This document shows, in pieces, positions 25,502-33,823 of a DNA stretch of 45,884 nucleotides. Source of the stretch: Firmicutes bacterium CAG:345 (GTDB lineage: Bacteria > Bacillota_I > Bacilli_A > RFN20 > CAG-288); the NCBI GenBank assembly GCA_000433315.1, contig FR893383.1:139727-185610 (forward strand). The letters run 5' to 3'. Every line of letters begins with the position of its first letter. Within the stretch, counting starts at the first letter, position 1. The position numbers were made by a program, and so were the translations under genes. Under the pieces are notes generated by a model. The model was not told the origin of the DNA. It saw only the letters and a program-made list of their open reading frames with translations, and ran no database searches.

Positions 25502-27176
25502 TATTCCTTATTTATCTAAACAATTTCATCGAAAGGATTATTGTCTTTTAAATGGAATATGGAATCTTGTTATTTTAAATGAATTAGATAATAAGATATA
25601 TGAAGGAAAGGTCAATGTTCCTTTTGGCTTAGAGACAGAAGATAGCGGAGTTAATCATATTCTTTTAAAAAATGAAATTGCTATATATTCTTTAGATTTT
25701 GAAAAGATAGATTTAAAAGAAGATGAAACTTGTTTATTACATTTTTTAGCAGTTGATCAAATTGCTGAAGTGACATTAAACGGAATTAATATTGGTATCC
25801 ATGAAGGTGGATATACTCCTTTTGAATTTGATATCGGTGAGCATTTAAAAGAGAACAATCATTTAGAAGTCAGAGTAAAAGACTATACGATGGATGGTCC
25901 TTTTAGCTATGGTAAACAGAAGATTAAAAGAGGAGGCATTTGGTATACTCCAACTAGTGGTATTATTCAGGATGTATATCTTGAAAAAGTTAAGAAGAAT
26001 AGAATAACTTCAATTAAGGTTACACCTAATGTAGATGGTAGCAATATAGAATTGATAGTTAAAACTACAAGCGCTGATAAAAAATGCTTTTTAAGAATTA
26101 ATAGCAATGTGGTTTCTTGTGAAACCAATACAAAGAATGTTATTGCTATTAATAATCCTAATTATTGGTCCCCTGAAAAGCCATATTTATATAGAATAGA
26201 AGTGTTATTTGATAAGGATATTATTTCTTCTTATTTCGGTTTTAGAAAAATTGAAGTAAAAAAAGATTCTCAGGGAATAGAAAGAGTATATTTAAATAAT
26301 AAACCTATATTTTTAAGCGGGTTATTAGATCAAGGCTATTATTCTTCTGGATATACCGCTAAAGATAAAGAAGAATATGAAAATGATATTAAGCTCATAA
26401 AGAAATATGGGTTTAATACTTTAAGAAAACATATTAAGTTGGAACATCCATATTTTTATTATCTATGTGATAAATATGGTGTTTTAGTTATTCAAGATTT
26501 TATCAATGGTGGCAGTAAATATAAGTTTAGAGTTATCACTGTTCCGGCTTTATTACCTATTAAATATGATGATACAAAATATAAAGCTTTTGGTCGTTTA
26601 GATGAACAAGGCCGAGAATTTTATAAAAAAGAATCAGAAAATATAATCGATGTTTTATATAATCATCCTTCTGTTGTTGCTTATACAGTTTTTAATGAAG
26701 CTTGGGGACAATTTGATAGCAAGAAGATGACAGAATATTTTAAAGGGCTTGATAGCACCAGACTTTATGATAGTACCAGCGGTTGGCACGATACTAAATC
26801 TGGTAATTTCATCAGCCGCCATGTCTATTTTAAAAAGTTTAAATTGAAATTAGATGGAACTTCCCGGGCTTTCTTATTATCAGAATTTGGCGGTTATGGA
26901 TTAAAGATTAATGGCCATATTTTCAGTGAAGCTTATTTCTGTTATAAGAAAACAAAGGATAAAAAGCATTTCAAAAATTCTATTTATAAACTTTATTCCC
27001 ATGAGATTATTCCTGCTATTAAAAAAGGACTATGTGGTTCTATTTATACTCAGTTAGCTGATGTTGAAGATGAATTAAATGGTTTGGTTACTTTTGATAG
27101 AAAAGAAAAAATTACAGATGATACTTTGAAGAAAATCAATTTGCAGATAGAAAAGGAAATGAAGAAGATAAACTGA
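25488..27176 (+). CDS. Glycoside hydrolase family 2 enzyme (beta-glucuronidase/galactosidase type)
   Basis: The protein has the GH2 order: sugar-binding jelly roll (LNGIWNL, FLAVDQIAEVTLNGINIGIHEGGYTPFEFDI, GGIWYTPTSGI), an immunoglobulin-like domain, and a TIM barrel. The acid/base is E404 in FNEAWGQFD and the nucleophile E466 in LLSEFGGYG. At 562 residues it matches short GH2 enzymes, close to glucuronidases in size. No signal peptide is present, so it acts in the cytosol on substrate imported by the adjoining MFS protein. Exact sugar specificity cannot be read from the sequence. Confidence 0.9.
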   Translation: MKFVDIPYLSKQFHRKDYCLLNGIWNLVILNELDNKIYEGKVNVPFGLETEDSGVNHILLKNEIAIYSLDFEKIDLKEDETCLLHFLAVDQIAEVTLNGINIGIHEGGYTPFEFDIGEHLKENNHLEVRVKDYTMDGPFSYGKQKIKRGGIWYTPTSGIIQDVYLEKVKKNRITSIKVTPNVDGSNIELIVKTTSADKKCFLRINSNVVSCETNTKNVIAINNPNYWSPEKPYLYRIEVLFDKDIISSYFGFRKIEVKKDSQGIERVYLNNKPIFLSGLLDQGYYSSGYTAKDKEEYENDIKLIKKYGFNTLRKHIKLEHPYFYYLCDKYGVLVIQDFINGGSKYKFRVITVPALLPIKYDDTKYKAFGRLDEQGREFYKKESENIIDVLYNHPSVVAYTVFNEAWGQFDSKKMTEYFKGLDSTRLYDSTSGWHDTKSGNFISRHVYFKKFKLKLDGTSRAFLLSEFGGYGLKINGHIFSEAYFCYKKTKDKKHFKNSIYKLYSHEIIPAIKKGLCGSIYTQLADVEDELNGLVTFDRKEKITDDTLKKINLQIEKEMKKIN

Positions 27177-27209
27177 TTTTCATAAAAAGAAATAGTTTTA
27201 TAATTTTAT

Positions 27210-27236
27210 AGTCAAGAAAAATTTTCTTGACTTTTT
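27210..27236 (+). terminator. Terminator after the GH2 gene
   Basis: A near-perfect palindrome, AGTCAAGAAAA and TTTTCTTGACT around a single base, runs into five T residues. Confidence 0.8.
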
Positions 27237-27309
27237 ACATATTTTTCAATAGACTTTCATTAATATTAAGAAAGAGTTACTTCTTTTTATTTATTTTTGG
27301 AAAGGACAA

Positions 27310-30057
27310 ATGCATGAAAAATCTATCTTTATCGCATTGATTGGTGCTGCTGTTTTGGGTTTGACTTCTTGTACTACTAATAATTCTTCATCTTCTGTCT
27401 CTTCATCTTCTTCTAGCTCTAGTACAGTTAGTTCATCTAGTTCTAGTTCTGTTAGTACAAGTTCCTCAAGTAGACCATCTAGCACAGTTACCTCGTCTTC
27501 CTCATCTTCTAGCTCTAGTTCTTCTTCTACTTCTACAAGTACAAAAGCTTTCACCGATGAAGAATTAGGATTAATAAAAGGTCATTTTATCGGTGAAAAT
27601 TATGAACTTGATATTTCTGCTAGTTCACCTCGTTTATTAGATCTTAGTTATGAATCTTATCAAGATTTAAGTATTATTGATATTAAAACTGAAAAATATA
27701 CCAGTACTACTTTAACTGACTCAGAAACCAAAGCTGGATTAGAATTTGATGTTGATTATGTTTATCTCAAAGAAAATTCTACTTCTTTCAGATATCGTGT
27801 TTTTATTCCTAAAGAAGAAAATGCTTCGTTATCTTTAGAAAGACTTAATAATGGAAAATGGTCAACTATCGATAGTTTATATCCATGGGATGATAATTTT
27901 GTTGGTACTTGGGCTACCACAGTTTCTACTGCTGGTTTCGTTCGCACAGCGGTTTTCTCTGATGAATTTATTCAACCTTTTTCAGATTCTGATATCAAAG
28001 TTCCTACTGGATATGAATATTATGGAAAATCTATTTGGTATCCTCAATTTGTCACAAGCTTAGATTATTCTACTGGAGGATATAAAACTTATTCAGCAGT
28101 TTTAGCCTATGATGCTAATGACTTTTCATATCCGATGGCTACTTATAGATTAGGAGAATCTACGGATCCTAATTATCCTATTTCTATTTATGATACCAGT
28201 TGGGATATGGAATACTATTATCCAAGCGCTGAATATTATAAGGGCAGTTGGTATACCAGCGATGGTCAACTCACTATTTCTGAAGGTGAAAATGCTGGTG
28301 AATTTATCTATAATGGCAAAACTTATTCCGCCTCTGTTAATAAAGAAGAAGGTTATGGTTGGGCTACTACTTTAACTGCTGATGGTGAAACTATTTCCTT
28401 ACATCCTTTTGTCGGTGGCTTCTCTTTAGAAAAAGATGGAACAGCTTTAGATGCTGTTAAATATAATCCTGATGGTCTTGTCGGAACTTGGTTATATAAT
28501 AATTCAGAAATCAAAGTCTTTAATGATTATGATGATGACTGGAATGAAGTTTTAAAAGTTACAGTTGATGGTAATGAGGTTGCTCATACTTTTGCGGCAA
28601 AAGATAAACAATTTGCTATCGGCTTTGAATTTAAGGGAAAACAAGCCTATTTAACTCCTTACTTTGATAATTCTGTTGCTGTTTTGGATTTGGATGGCGA
28701 TGCATATTACACATGCTCTAAAGAAATTTATCAGCGTTATTTTGTTAATGCTGGACAAATGTATAGCAGCAACACTGTAGGTGATAGTAAGAATGTTCTT
28801 GATACTTTGGAAGTTTTAGAAGATTATTCTTTAAAACTTAATGGAGTAACATATGATGTTGATTATGGTTTTGATGAAGAAAAAGGTGTAGTCAGTCTTA
28901 AATTCTATTATGAAGATGTCAATGAATATTCTTTATATGTTTATAGCAAGGATATCTTCTTGCTTGAAAAGAGTGATGAAGATGGTGATTATTCTATTTT
29001 TGCTACCAAAGAATATCTTGATACTTTTGTTAGCGATTGGACAAAAAGAGGAGAAAAAGCTTCTTTAGTGATCAACAGCGATTATACAGTAACTACAGGT
29101 AATGTTACTTATTCTACTGTCTTTGATTATGATGAAAGCAGTTCAACATTCTTCTTATTCTATATCGATAGTACTGCTACAACTATCAATGCTTTAGAAA
29201 TTTCTGAAGGTACTCTTATCGCTCAAGAAATCAGTTTGACAAATTCTGGAGCTGAACTTCTTTCTACAAGTTGGTATATTAAGACAGAAGACTATAAGAA
29301 GATTGAAGGTACTTATGTCTATATCGGTGAAAAAGGAAAAGAATATGTTATCGTTGATGATTCAGAAGTTGTTAAAATTACAACTAATGTCAATGGAGAA
29401 TATGTTTTAAAAGAATATACTGGAGATGATAATCTTCGCTTCAGTTATTATAATGATCAAATATGTTTGACATTTAGAGATGATAATTCAGGTTTATTCA
29501 TCTATATCTATACAGATGGAGTAACATTTAATTTCTTTGATCAATTCCATTATATTCAAAGTGCTTTAGTTGATAATCAAGGCTATTTCACTGATGGTAC
29601 TAATGTTTTATCTATCGGTGGTAAAGCTATTTATTACAATGGAACAAAAGCTACTTTAGTCAGTGCTCAAGGCGATAAGATTGTATTTACAGTTAGTGGA
29701 GTAACTTATACTGCTACTATTTCTGGTTCAACTGCGGTTGTTTCTGGCGGTGAAAGTGATGTCACTTTAACTAAAGGTGACTTTGATCTTAAAAACTTTG
29801 CTGGTACTTGGACCGATAGTGGAACAGAATATACTTTAACAACCACCGAAAAAGAAGATGGTTCTTTACAATATTCCTTCACCTTCGGAGCCACTACATT
29901 AACTGATTATCAAGTATCTGTTGAAGATGGAAAAACTAAAGTTACATTCTCAAATTTAAGTACAATATATACTATTACTCTTGGTGATAATGGAGAAACT
30001 ACTTTAACAGTTACTTCTTCTATTCCTCTTCCTCCACCACCTCCACCACTTCTTTAA
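27310..30057 (+). CDS. Large surface lipoprotein with Ser-rich linker and repeated GTW modules
   Basis: The first 20 residues are a lipoprotein signal peptide with lipobox LTSC and lipidation site C21. A linker of some 50 residues, nearly all Ser and Thr, follows. The remaining 830 residues consist of roughly eight modules of 80-95 residues. Several begin with a G-[ST]-W type motif: VGTWATT, KGSWYTS, VGTWLYN, AGTWTDS, and variants such as SDWTKRG and EGTYVYI. Each is a string of short strands with Asp/Gly turns. The C-terminus ends in a run of seven prolines. I recognise no named family. It is probably a surface-anchored beta-rich binding protein. Only one in-frame ATG fits the signal peptide; GGAAAGGA lies just upstream. 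Confidence 0.8.
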   Translation: MHEKSIFIALIGAAVLGLTSCTTNNSSSSVSSSSSSSSTVSSSSSSSVSTSSSSRPSSTVTSSSSSSSSSSSSTSTSTKAFTDEELGLIKGHFIGENYELDISASSPRLLDLSYESYQDLSIIDIKTEKYTSTTLTDSETKAGLEFDVDYVYLKENSTSFRYRVFIPKEENASLSLERLNNGKWSTIDSLYPWDDNFVGTWATTVSTAGFVRTAVFSDEFIQPFSDSDIKVPTGYEYYGKSIWYPQFVTSLDYSTGGYKTYSAVLAYDANDFSYPMATYRLGESTDPNYPISIYDTSWDMEYYYPSAEYYKGSWYTSDGQLTISEGENAGEFIYNGKTYSASVNKEEGYGWATTLTADGETISLHPFVGGFSLEKDGTALDAVKYNPDGLVGTWLYNNSEIKVFNDYDDDWNEVLKVTVDGNEVAHTFAAKDKQFAIGFEFKGKQAYLTPYFDNSVAVLDLDGDAYYTCSKEIYQRYFVNAGQMYSSNTVGDSKNVLDTLEVLEDYSLKLNGVTYDVDYGFDEEKGVVSLKFYYEDVNEYSLYVYSKDIFLLEKSDEDGDYSIFATKEYLDTFVSDWTKRGEKASLVINSDYTVTTGNVTYSTVFDYDESSSTFFLFYIDSTATTINALEISEGTLIAQEISLTNSGAELLSTSWYIKTEDYKKIEGTYVYIGEKGKEYVIVDDSEVVKITTNVNGEYVLKEYTGDDNLRFSYYNDQICLTFRDDNSGLFIYIYTDGVTFNFFDQFHYIQSALVDNQGYFTDGTNVLSIGGKAIYYNGTKATLVSAQGDKIVFTVSGVTYTATISGSTAVVSGGESDVTLTKGDFDLKNFAGTWTDSGTEYTLTTTEKEDGSLQYSFTFGATTLTDYQVSVEDGKTKVTFSNLSTIYTITLGDNGETTLTVTSSIPLPPPPPPLL

Positions 30058-30079
30058 TTTAAAATTTATTGATTATAAA

Positions 30080-30114
30080 TGCTAATGTTGAGTTTTCTTG
30101 ACATTAGCTTTTTT
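30080..30114 (+). terminator. Terminator after the large lipoprotein
   Basis: The stem GCTAATGT and ACATTAGC with a 12-base loop ends in six T residues. Confidence 0.88.
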
Positions 30115-30133
30115 ATTTTTTACTTTTATAAAA

Positions 30134-30167
30134 TCTCTAAAAATGTAGAATTCTACCTTTTTAGAGA
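30134..30167. repeat. 34-bp near-perfect palindrome
   Basis: Two 17-base arms meeting with no loop (TCTCTAAAAATGTAGAA and its complement) contain a single mismatch. It lies after the preceding terminator and about 140 bases before the next gene. It could be an operator, or a bidirectional terminator since both ends are A/T tracts. Confidence 0.6.
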
Positions 30168-30304
30168 AAATAGCATTTAAAATAATTTTTCTGATACTAA
30201 CTAGTTAATGAATTTGTTAGAGCTTTCATATAGACGTTTTTTGTTTTTTTCTTTTATTTTCTTTTTTACATGTTATACTTATTTTTGATTATTCGGAGGG
30301 TTAT

Positions 30305-31927
30305 ATGAATAAGAAAATCTTTTTACCCGCTATCTTGTTAGCTTTAACATTAACTAGCTGTGGGAATCCCGTCACTTCTTCTAGTGCTTCATCAAGTTCT
30401 AGTTCTTCTGTTACTTCTAGTACTGTAAGTTCTAGTACACCTTCTTCTAGTTCTTCTTCCTCTTCTTTTAATACTGCTTCATCTAGTACACCTTCTTCTT
30501 CAACTAGTTCTTCTTCTAGTTCTAGTTCTAGCTCTTATACTCCAAACACTTCTGGTGCTTATAGTGAATGGCCAACAGCAGATTTAGCTGAATTAGGTTT
30601 TACTATTCCAGAATATCCTGCTGATAGTTATGATTTTTATGATTTTACTATTGTTGGTTTAGGCATTACTTTATATTGCTATAAGGGAAATCTTGATGCC
30701 TCTTCTATTCTTGAATATGGTGAAATCTTAATTGATAATGGTTTTACTTTTGTTCAAACAAGTGGAGAAGTCGATATTTATTTAAGTGATGATGGCACAG
30801 TTAATATCGGTGTTGGTTACTATAGTGATTTAAATTGCTTAGTAATTTCTTTAGCTAGTGTTGCACAAGCTGAAGCATGGCCAGAAGACAAAATTAATAA
30901 TTTCTTCGGCTATGAAATTTCTGTTCCTTCTGTTCCAGGAGTAACAGAATATTATTGGACTACTACAACAAACTCTGAAGATGCTGCTATTACCTTTACA
31001 AGTGAAACAGATGTTAAAGATGCTTATCTTTAAACTTTAACCGATGCTGGATGGGTTTATGAATATATTGAAAGTGATACTTCTTTAGGCTATGAAATTG
31101 GAGATTATTATTTAGCTACTAACGTTAATTATCCAAGCGCAGGTGTTATGTTCTATTTAGAAGAAGGAACATATTATATTCAACTTACTATACTTGATAT
31201 AGCTACTAGTTGGCCAACTGAATTAATTCAACAATATTTTGGAGAAGTTGAAATTCCAAGTTTCCCAAATGTTGAAGAATATTATGTTGATGATTCTCAA
31301 TATGAAGATTATGGTCTTTGCATTGAATTAGCTAATGCTGATGAAACATATGAAGAAACATATAAAGCAACTTTAGTTGCTGCTGGATTTACAGTTAGCT
31401 TTGATTCTTCTAGTGATGCTTATGTTGGTGTTGATCCAACAGGAAAAGTAGAAGTTATGTTCTATTTATATGATGATAAATTTGAAATTCAAATTTATGA
31501 TTATGTTCCAGTTGTTGTCAAAGAGAATGAACTTACATTTGCTGATGAAACATATATTCAAGAAAAGAATGCAGATAGCACAACTTGGATTAAAGATGAT
31601 TACACAGTAACTGTTACAAAAGGTTCTTCTTCAACAGGAGTTGGAAATACTAATTATTTCTCAAATCCATTACGTTTATATAATGGACAACATGTTGTTA
31701 TCAGTTGGGGAGAAAAATCTGTTGCCTCATTAACTATTGATTCTAGTTCATCCAGTAATAAAGCTGATATTACAACAATAGGAAATGTTGTTGGTGGAGA
31801 AATTACTTATGGTTTTGAAACAGCAACAATTACAATTGCTGAAGGTGCAACTCAAGTTGAATTTGATATAGTTACTAAAGATAGCTATAAACAATGCCAT
31901 CTTGCTTCTATAACATTTAACGAATAA
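30305..31927 (+). pseudogene. Ser-linker lipoprotein interrupted by an in-frame TAA
   Basis: The first 242 codons encode a lipoprotein signal peptide (lipobox LTSC, lipidation at C19), a Ser/Thr linker to about residue 78, and the start of a repeated domain. A TAA at 31031-31033 stops translation. The same frame then continues without another stop for 297 codons to 31927. The repeat unit, W-P-x(5-8)-F-x(2-3)-[IV]-P then GF/GW and a Tyr-rich strand pair, spans the stop: DAYL-stop-TLTDAGW aligns with ETYKATLVAAGF in the next unit. The stop thus replaces one residue within a well-preserved domain. The final 130 residues form a different beta-rich region. A good ribosome site (CGGAGGG) and a -10 (TATACT) remain. 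A recent nonsense change is the simplest reading; the front part could still make a short lipoprotein. Confidence 0.75.
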
Positions 31928-31940
31928 AAACATTAAATTT

Positions 31941-31968
31941 GGACTGGCATTGCCAGTCCTTTTCTTTT
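31941..31968 (+). terminator. Terminator after the interrupted lipoprotein
   Basis: The eight-base-pair GC-rich stem GGACTGGC and GCCAGTCC closes a three-base loop and is followed by a T-rich tail. Confidence 0.9.
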
Positions 31969-32002
31969 ATATAAGAAATAAAATAAAAAAATGGATATTT
32001 TG

Positions 32003-32031
32003 TTGACAAATGTCGAAAAACTTAGTACCAT
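32003..32031 (+). promoter_or_regulatory. Promoter of the TasA-like gene leader
   Basis: TTGACA (32003-32008) is a perfect -35. A 17-base spacer leads to TACCAT as -10. The transcript would start near 32038, giving a leader of about 144 bases before the ATG. Confidence 0.65.
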
Positions 32032-32037
32032 AAAACA

Positions 32038-32141
32038 GCAGTGGAGTATTAATTTCTATGTCCCAAGCGAAATTAATATATAAATTGTATTATCTATCAT
32101 CGATTCAATTATGCTTAAAGGATGCAAGTTGAATTTTTTTT
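32038..32141 (+). promoter_or_regulatory. Structured leader with internal terminator (attenuator) before the TasA-like gene
   Basis: A perfect ten-base-pair stem (TATTAATTTC at 32047-32056 with its complement at 32069-32078) carries a 12-base loop. An intrinsic terminator follows: ATTCAATT-TGC at 32103-32114 pairs with GCA-AGTTGAAT at 32124-32134, ending in eight T residues at 32134-32141. The terminator lies between promoter and gene, so read-through must be controlled or partial. The sequence matches no riboswitch class I know, including GEMM-I, GEMM-II and ydaO. Alternatively it is a ~100-base small RNA. Confidence 0.55.
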
Positions 32142-32181
32142 GCGTAATAAGCAAATATGATATTGAAAGGAAAAAATTAAA

Positions 32182-33063
32182 ATGAAAAAATCAAGAATTA
32201 TTTTACCAGCCGTTGCATTATTAACTATTTCCACAGTTGCTGCTGCTTCTAGCACAGTTGCTTGGTTCAGTGCTACTCGTGAAATTACAATAAACACAAA
32301 TGAAGTAGGTGTTTATAATCCGGAATCAAACTTAGAGATTGTTTTAACTGGAGTTACAGAAGCTGGATCTAAAGTTAAAGATAATGATCCTAGAATTATT
32401 GATCTTCCTTCTTATTTACGTGATGGCTCTGTTGATCTTAATAGCGGAAAAGTTTATAAGAAAGATTTAGTAGCAACTGATACATATAATGAAGTTACTA
32501 ATTTTACTTCTGAAAGTGCTTTGATAAATAATCAAGAAACGGTTATTTATCGTGCTACTTCATGGACAATGACTTTCTCTATGAAAGATGCTACACCTGA
32601 TTCATATGCTATTTTCTTAAATATTAGTAATTTAGCAACTAGTTTTACACATAAAGCAGTTTCAGAAAAAGCAGAAGAAAATGTTTATAAATCACTTAGA
32701 TTAGGACTTAAGTATGATGGTGGATTTGTTGTTGTAGCTCCTTTCTATGATAAAACAAATGATAATAGTTTGGCATATGTTAATGGAACATCATCAACAG
32801 GTACATATGATAAAGCTATTATAGAAAGTAGTGCTAAAATTGGAACTAGTGAAATTACTACTGGTACTTTAAATGGTGATGGATATAAAGATACTAATGC
32901 TTATGTTGGTACAATTGCTGGTGGTAAAGATAAATCATTAGAAGTTACAGCATACCTTTGGTTTGAAGGTATGGATAACAACTGTGTTAACGGAGCTGGA
33001 AGTGTATTAAATACTAAAGTTAATGCAGCTTTAAGTTTCTACTCAGTTAGAGTTTTAGCTTAA
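32182..33063 (+). CDS. TasA/CalY-like secreted fibre protein with SipW-type signal peptide
   Basis: The N-terminus has a SipW-dependent signal peptide: KKSR, a hydrophobic stretch, then SSTVAWFSATRE, the A-x-F/W pattern of TasA and camelysin precursors. The mature protein of about 260 residues is predicted mostly beta and has Tyr-, Ser- and Thr-rich loops. It ends with AYLWFEGMDNNCVN followed by alternating strand residues, a C-terminal motif shared with three downstream proteins. TasA-family proteins assemble into extracellular fibres of the biofilm matrix. It is the most compact of the four and stands first, behind its own attenuated leader, so it is the likely major subunit. The dedicated signal peptidase is encoded 6.5 kb downstream. 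Confidence 0.75.
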   Translation: MKKSRIILPAVALLTISTVAAASSTVAWFSATREITINTNEVGVYNPESNLEIVLTGVTEAGSKVKDNDPRIIDLPSYLRDGSVDLNSGKVYKKDLVATDTYNEVTNFTSESALINNQETVIYRATSWTMTFSMKDATPDSYAIFLNISNLATSFTHKAVSEKAEENVYKSLRLGLKYDGGFVVVAPFYDKTNDNSLAYVNGTSSTGTYDKAIIESSAKIGTSEITTGTLNGDGYKDTNAYVGTIAGGKDKSLEVTAYLWFEGMDNNCVNGAGSVLNTKVNAALSFYSVRVLA

Positions 33064-33099
33064 TTATTCAGTACTAAAAACTTGAAAAAAATAAATTTG

Positions 33100-33129
33100 T
33101 TGTCTTTGTTTTTTTATGCGTGGTATACT
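33100..33129 (+). promoter_or_regulatory. Probable promoter of the small membrane protein gene
   Basis: TTGTCT (33100-33105), an 18-base spacer and TATACT (33124-33129) with an extended TGG form a plausible promoter. TGGTATA at 33121-33127 is mirrored by TATACCA at 33146-33152, which could be an operator or a short hairpin at the 5' end of the RNA. Confidence 0.45.
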
Positions 33130-33181
33130 AAGAGAAATCTGAGGTTATACCATTATATAGATTCTAGAAAAGGAGCTTATC

Positions 33182-33538
33182 GTGAGCAATAAAAAGAAAA
33201 TTCTATTAGGAGTTGCATTTACTTTAGATGCAGCACTAACAATTGCATTATTTGTTATTTCGATAATTATGCTTGTTACTATGCCTAAAACTCAAACTGA
33301 TTTCATCATTGCTCAACAAACTCCGGGTTTGATTCCTTATTTACAAACTCATTCAACTATTTATTTGGTTTCTTGTGTATTGCCTTTGGTCATTTTGTTA
33401 GCTGTTAATGTTTATGCTTGTATTAGATTTATCAAAAAGGTCTATGCAAAGAAAAAAGTTGAGCTAAATGATCTTAGCGATGATGAAAAAGAGAAGCTTA
33501 GACAAGAAATTTTGAACGATCTTCAAAAGAAAGATTAA
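33182..33538 (+). CDS. Small two-helix membrane protein of the fibre locus
   Basis: This 118-residue protein has two hydrophobic helices (about residues 6-30 and 53-80) and a charged cytosolic tail ending EKEKLRQEILNDLQKKD. The tail, LSDDEKEKLRQEIL, closely resembles the tail of the signal peptidase encoded at 39590 (LSKEDRERLKSEML). The GTG start at 33182 has AAGGAG nine bases upstream. No named family is recognised. Position and tail suggest a membrane component that works with the fibre-processing machinery. Confidence 0.7.
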   Translation: MSNKKKILLGVAFTLDAALTIALFVISIIMLVTMPKTQTDFIIAQQTPGLIPYLQTHSTIYLVSCVLPLVILLAVNVYACIRFIKKVYAKKKVELNDLSDDEKEKLRQEILNDLQKKD

Positions 33539-33544
33539 AAAAAC

Positions 33545-33573
33545 TTTACAAAAAACAACTGTTTTGATAAAAT
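33545..33573 (+). promoter_or_regulatory. Promoter of the riboswitch-controlled operon
   Basis: TTTACA (33545-33550), exactly 17 bases, and TAAAAT (33568-33573) preceded by TGA form a strong extended promoter. The start site near 33578-33581 coincides with the first strand of riboswitch helix P1. Confidence 0.75.
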
Positions 33574-33577
33574 TTAA

Positions 33578-33717
33578 CCTGTAAAAGGCAAAATATCAGT
33601 AATGATGTGACGCAAAGCTACAGGGTCTAAAATTTAATGAAAATTAGATAGCCAGTTACCTTACTTGGAATGTGATGAAAAAACACTACGTTCGATGATA
33701 GGTAGCTGGTTTTTTTA
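33578..33717 (+). promoter_or_regulatory. Cyclic-di-GMP class I (GEMM-I) riboswitch with overlapping terminator
   Basis: Helix P1 is CCTGTA (33578-33583) with TACAGG (33619-33624). Conserved GGCAAA follows, then a six-pair stem capped by the GNRA tetraloop GTAA (33599-33602), and the invariant GACGCAAAGC (33609-33618). The second helix is GTCTAA with TTAGAT, followed by the tetraloop-receptor side strand GATAGCCAGTTACC. These are the hallmark elements of the class I cyclic-di-GMP aptamer in correct order. GCCAGTTACC (33651-33660) can instead pair over ten positions with GGTAGCTGGT (33701-33710), which is followed by seven T residues. Ligand binding should block this terminator, so an ON switch is inferred. 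Confidence 0.9.
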
Positions 33718-33726
33718 TCGGATTCA

Positions 33727-33754
33727 TTGGGACAAAAGACGAGACGATTATAAT
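33727..33754 (+). promoter_or_regulatory. Possible second promoter after the riboswitch terminator
   Basis: TTGGGA (33727-33732) and a perfect TATAAT (33749-33754) are 16 bases apart. If active, it would supply basal transcription that bypasses the riboswitch. Confidence 0.4.
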
Positions 33755-33823
33755 ACGACTATATATTTCTAATTGGCAGCATTATTGTTGCTAGATTTAT
33801 TTTGGTACACGAAAGGGGTTATC

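Noticed and set aside
27410..27540. Ser-codon repeats as a phase-variable simple repeat
   Set aside because: Codons TCT, TCA, AGT, AGC and TCC are mixed, so there is no uniform slippage tract long enough to support phase variation.
27291..27554. 87-codon Glu/Leu-rich minus-strand frame
   Set aside because: It is the complement of the Ser-codon repeats of the lipoprotein linker, a composition artefact.
32038..32141. A second cyclic-di-GMP riboswitch before the TasA-like gene
   Set aside because: The invariant GACGCAAAGC of class I is absent, and I cannot match the conserved core of class II.
33751..33765. TAATACGACTATATA resembles the start of the phage T7 promoter
   Set aside because: Only the first ten bases agree and the CACTATAGGG part is missing. 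The TATAAT inside is better read as a normal -10.
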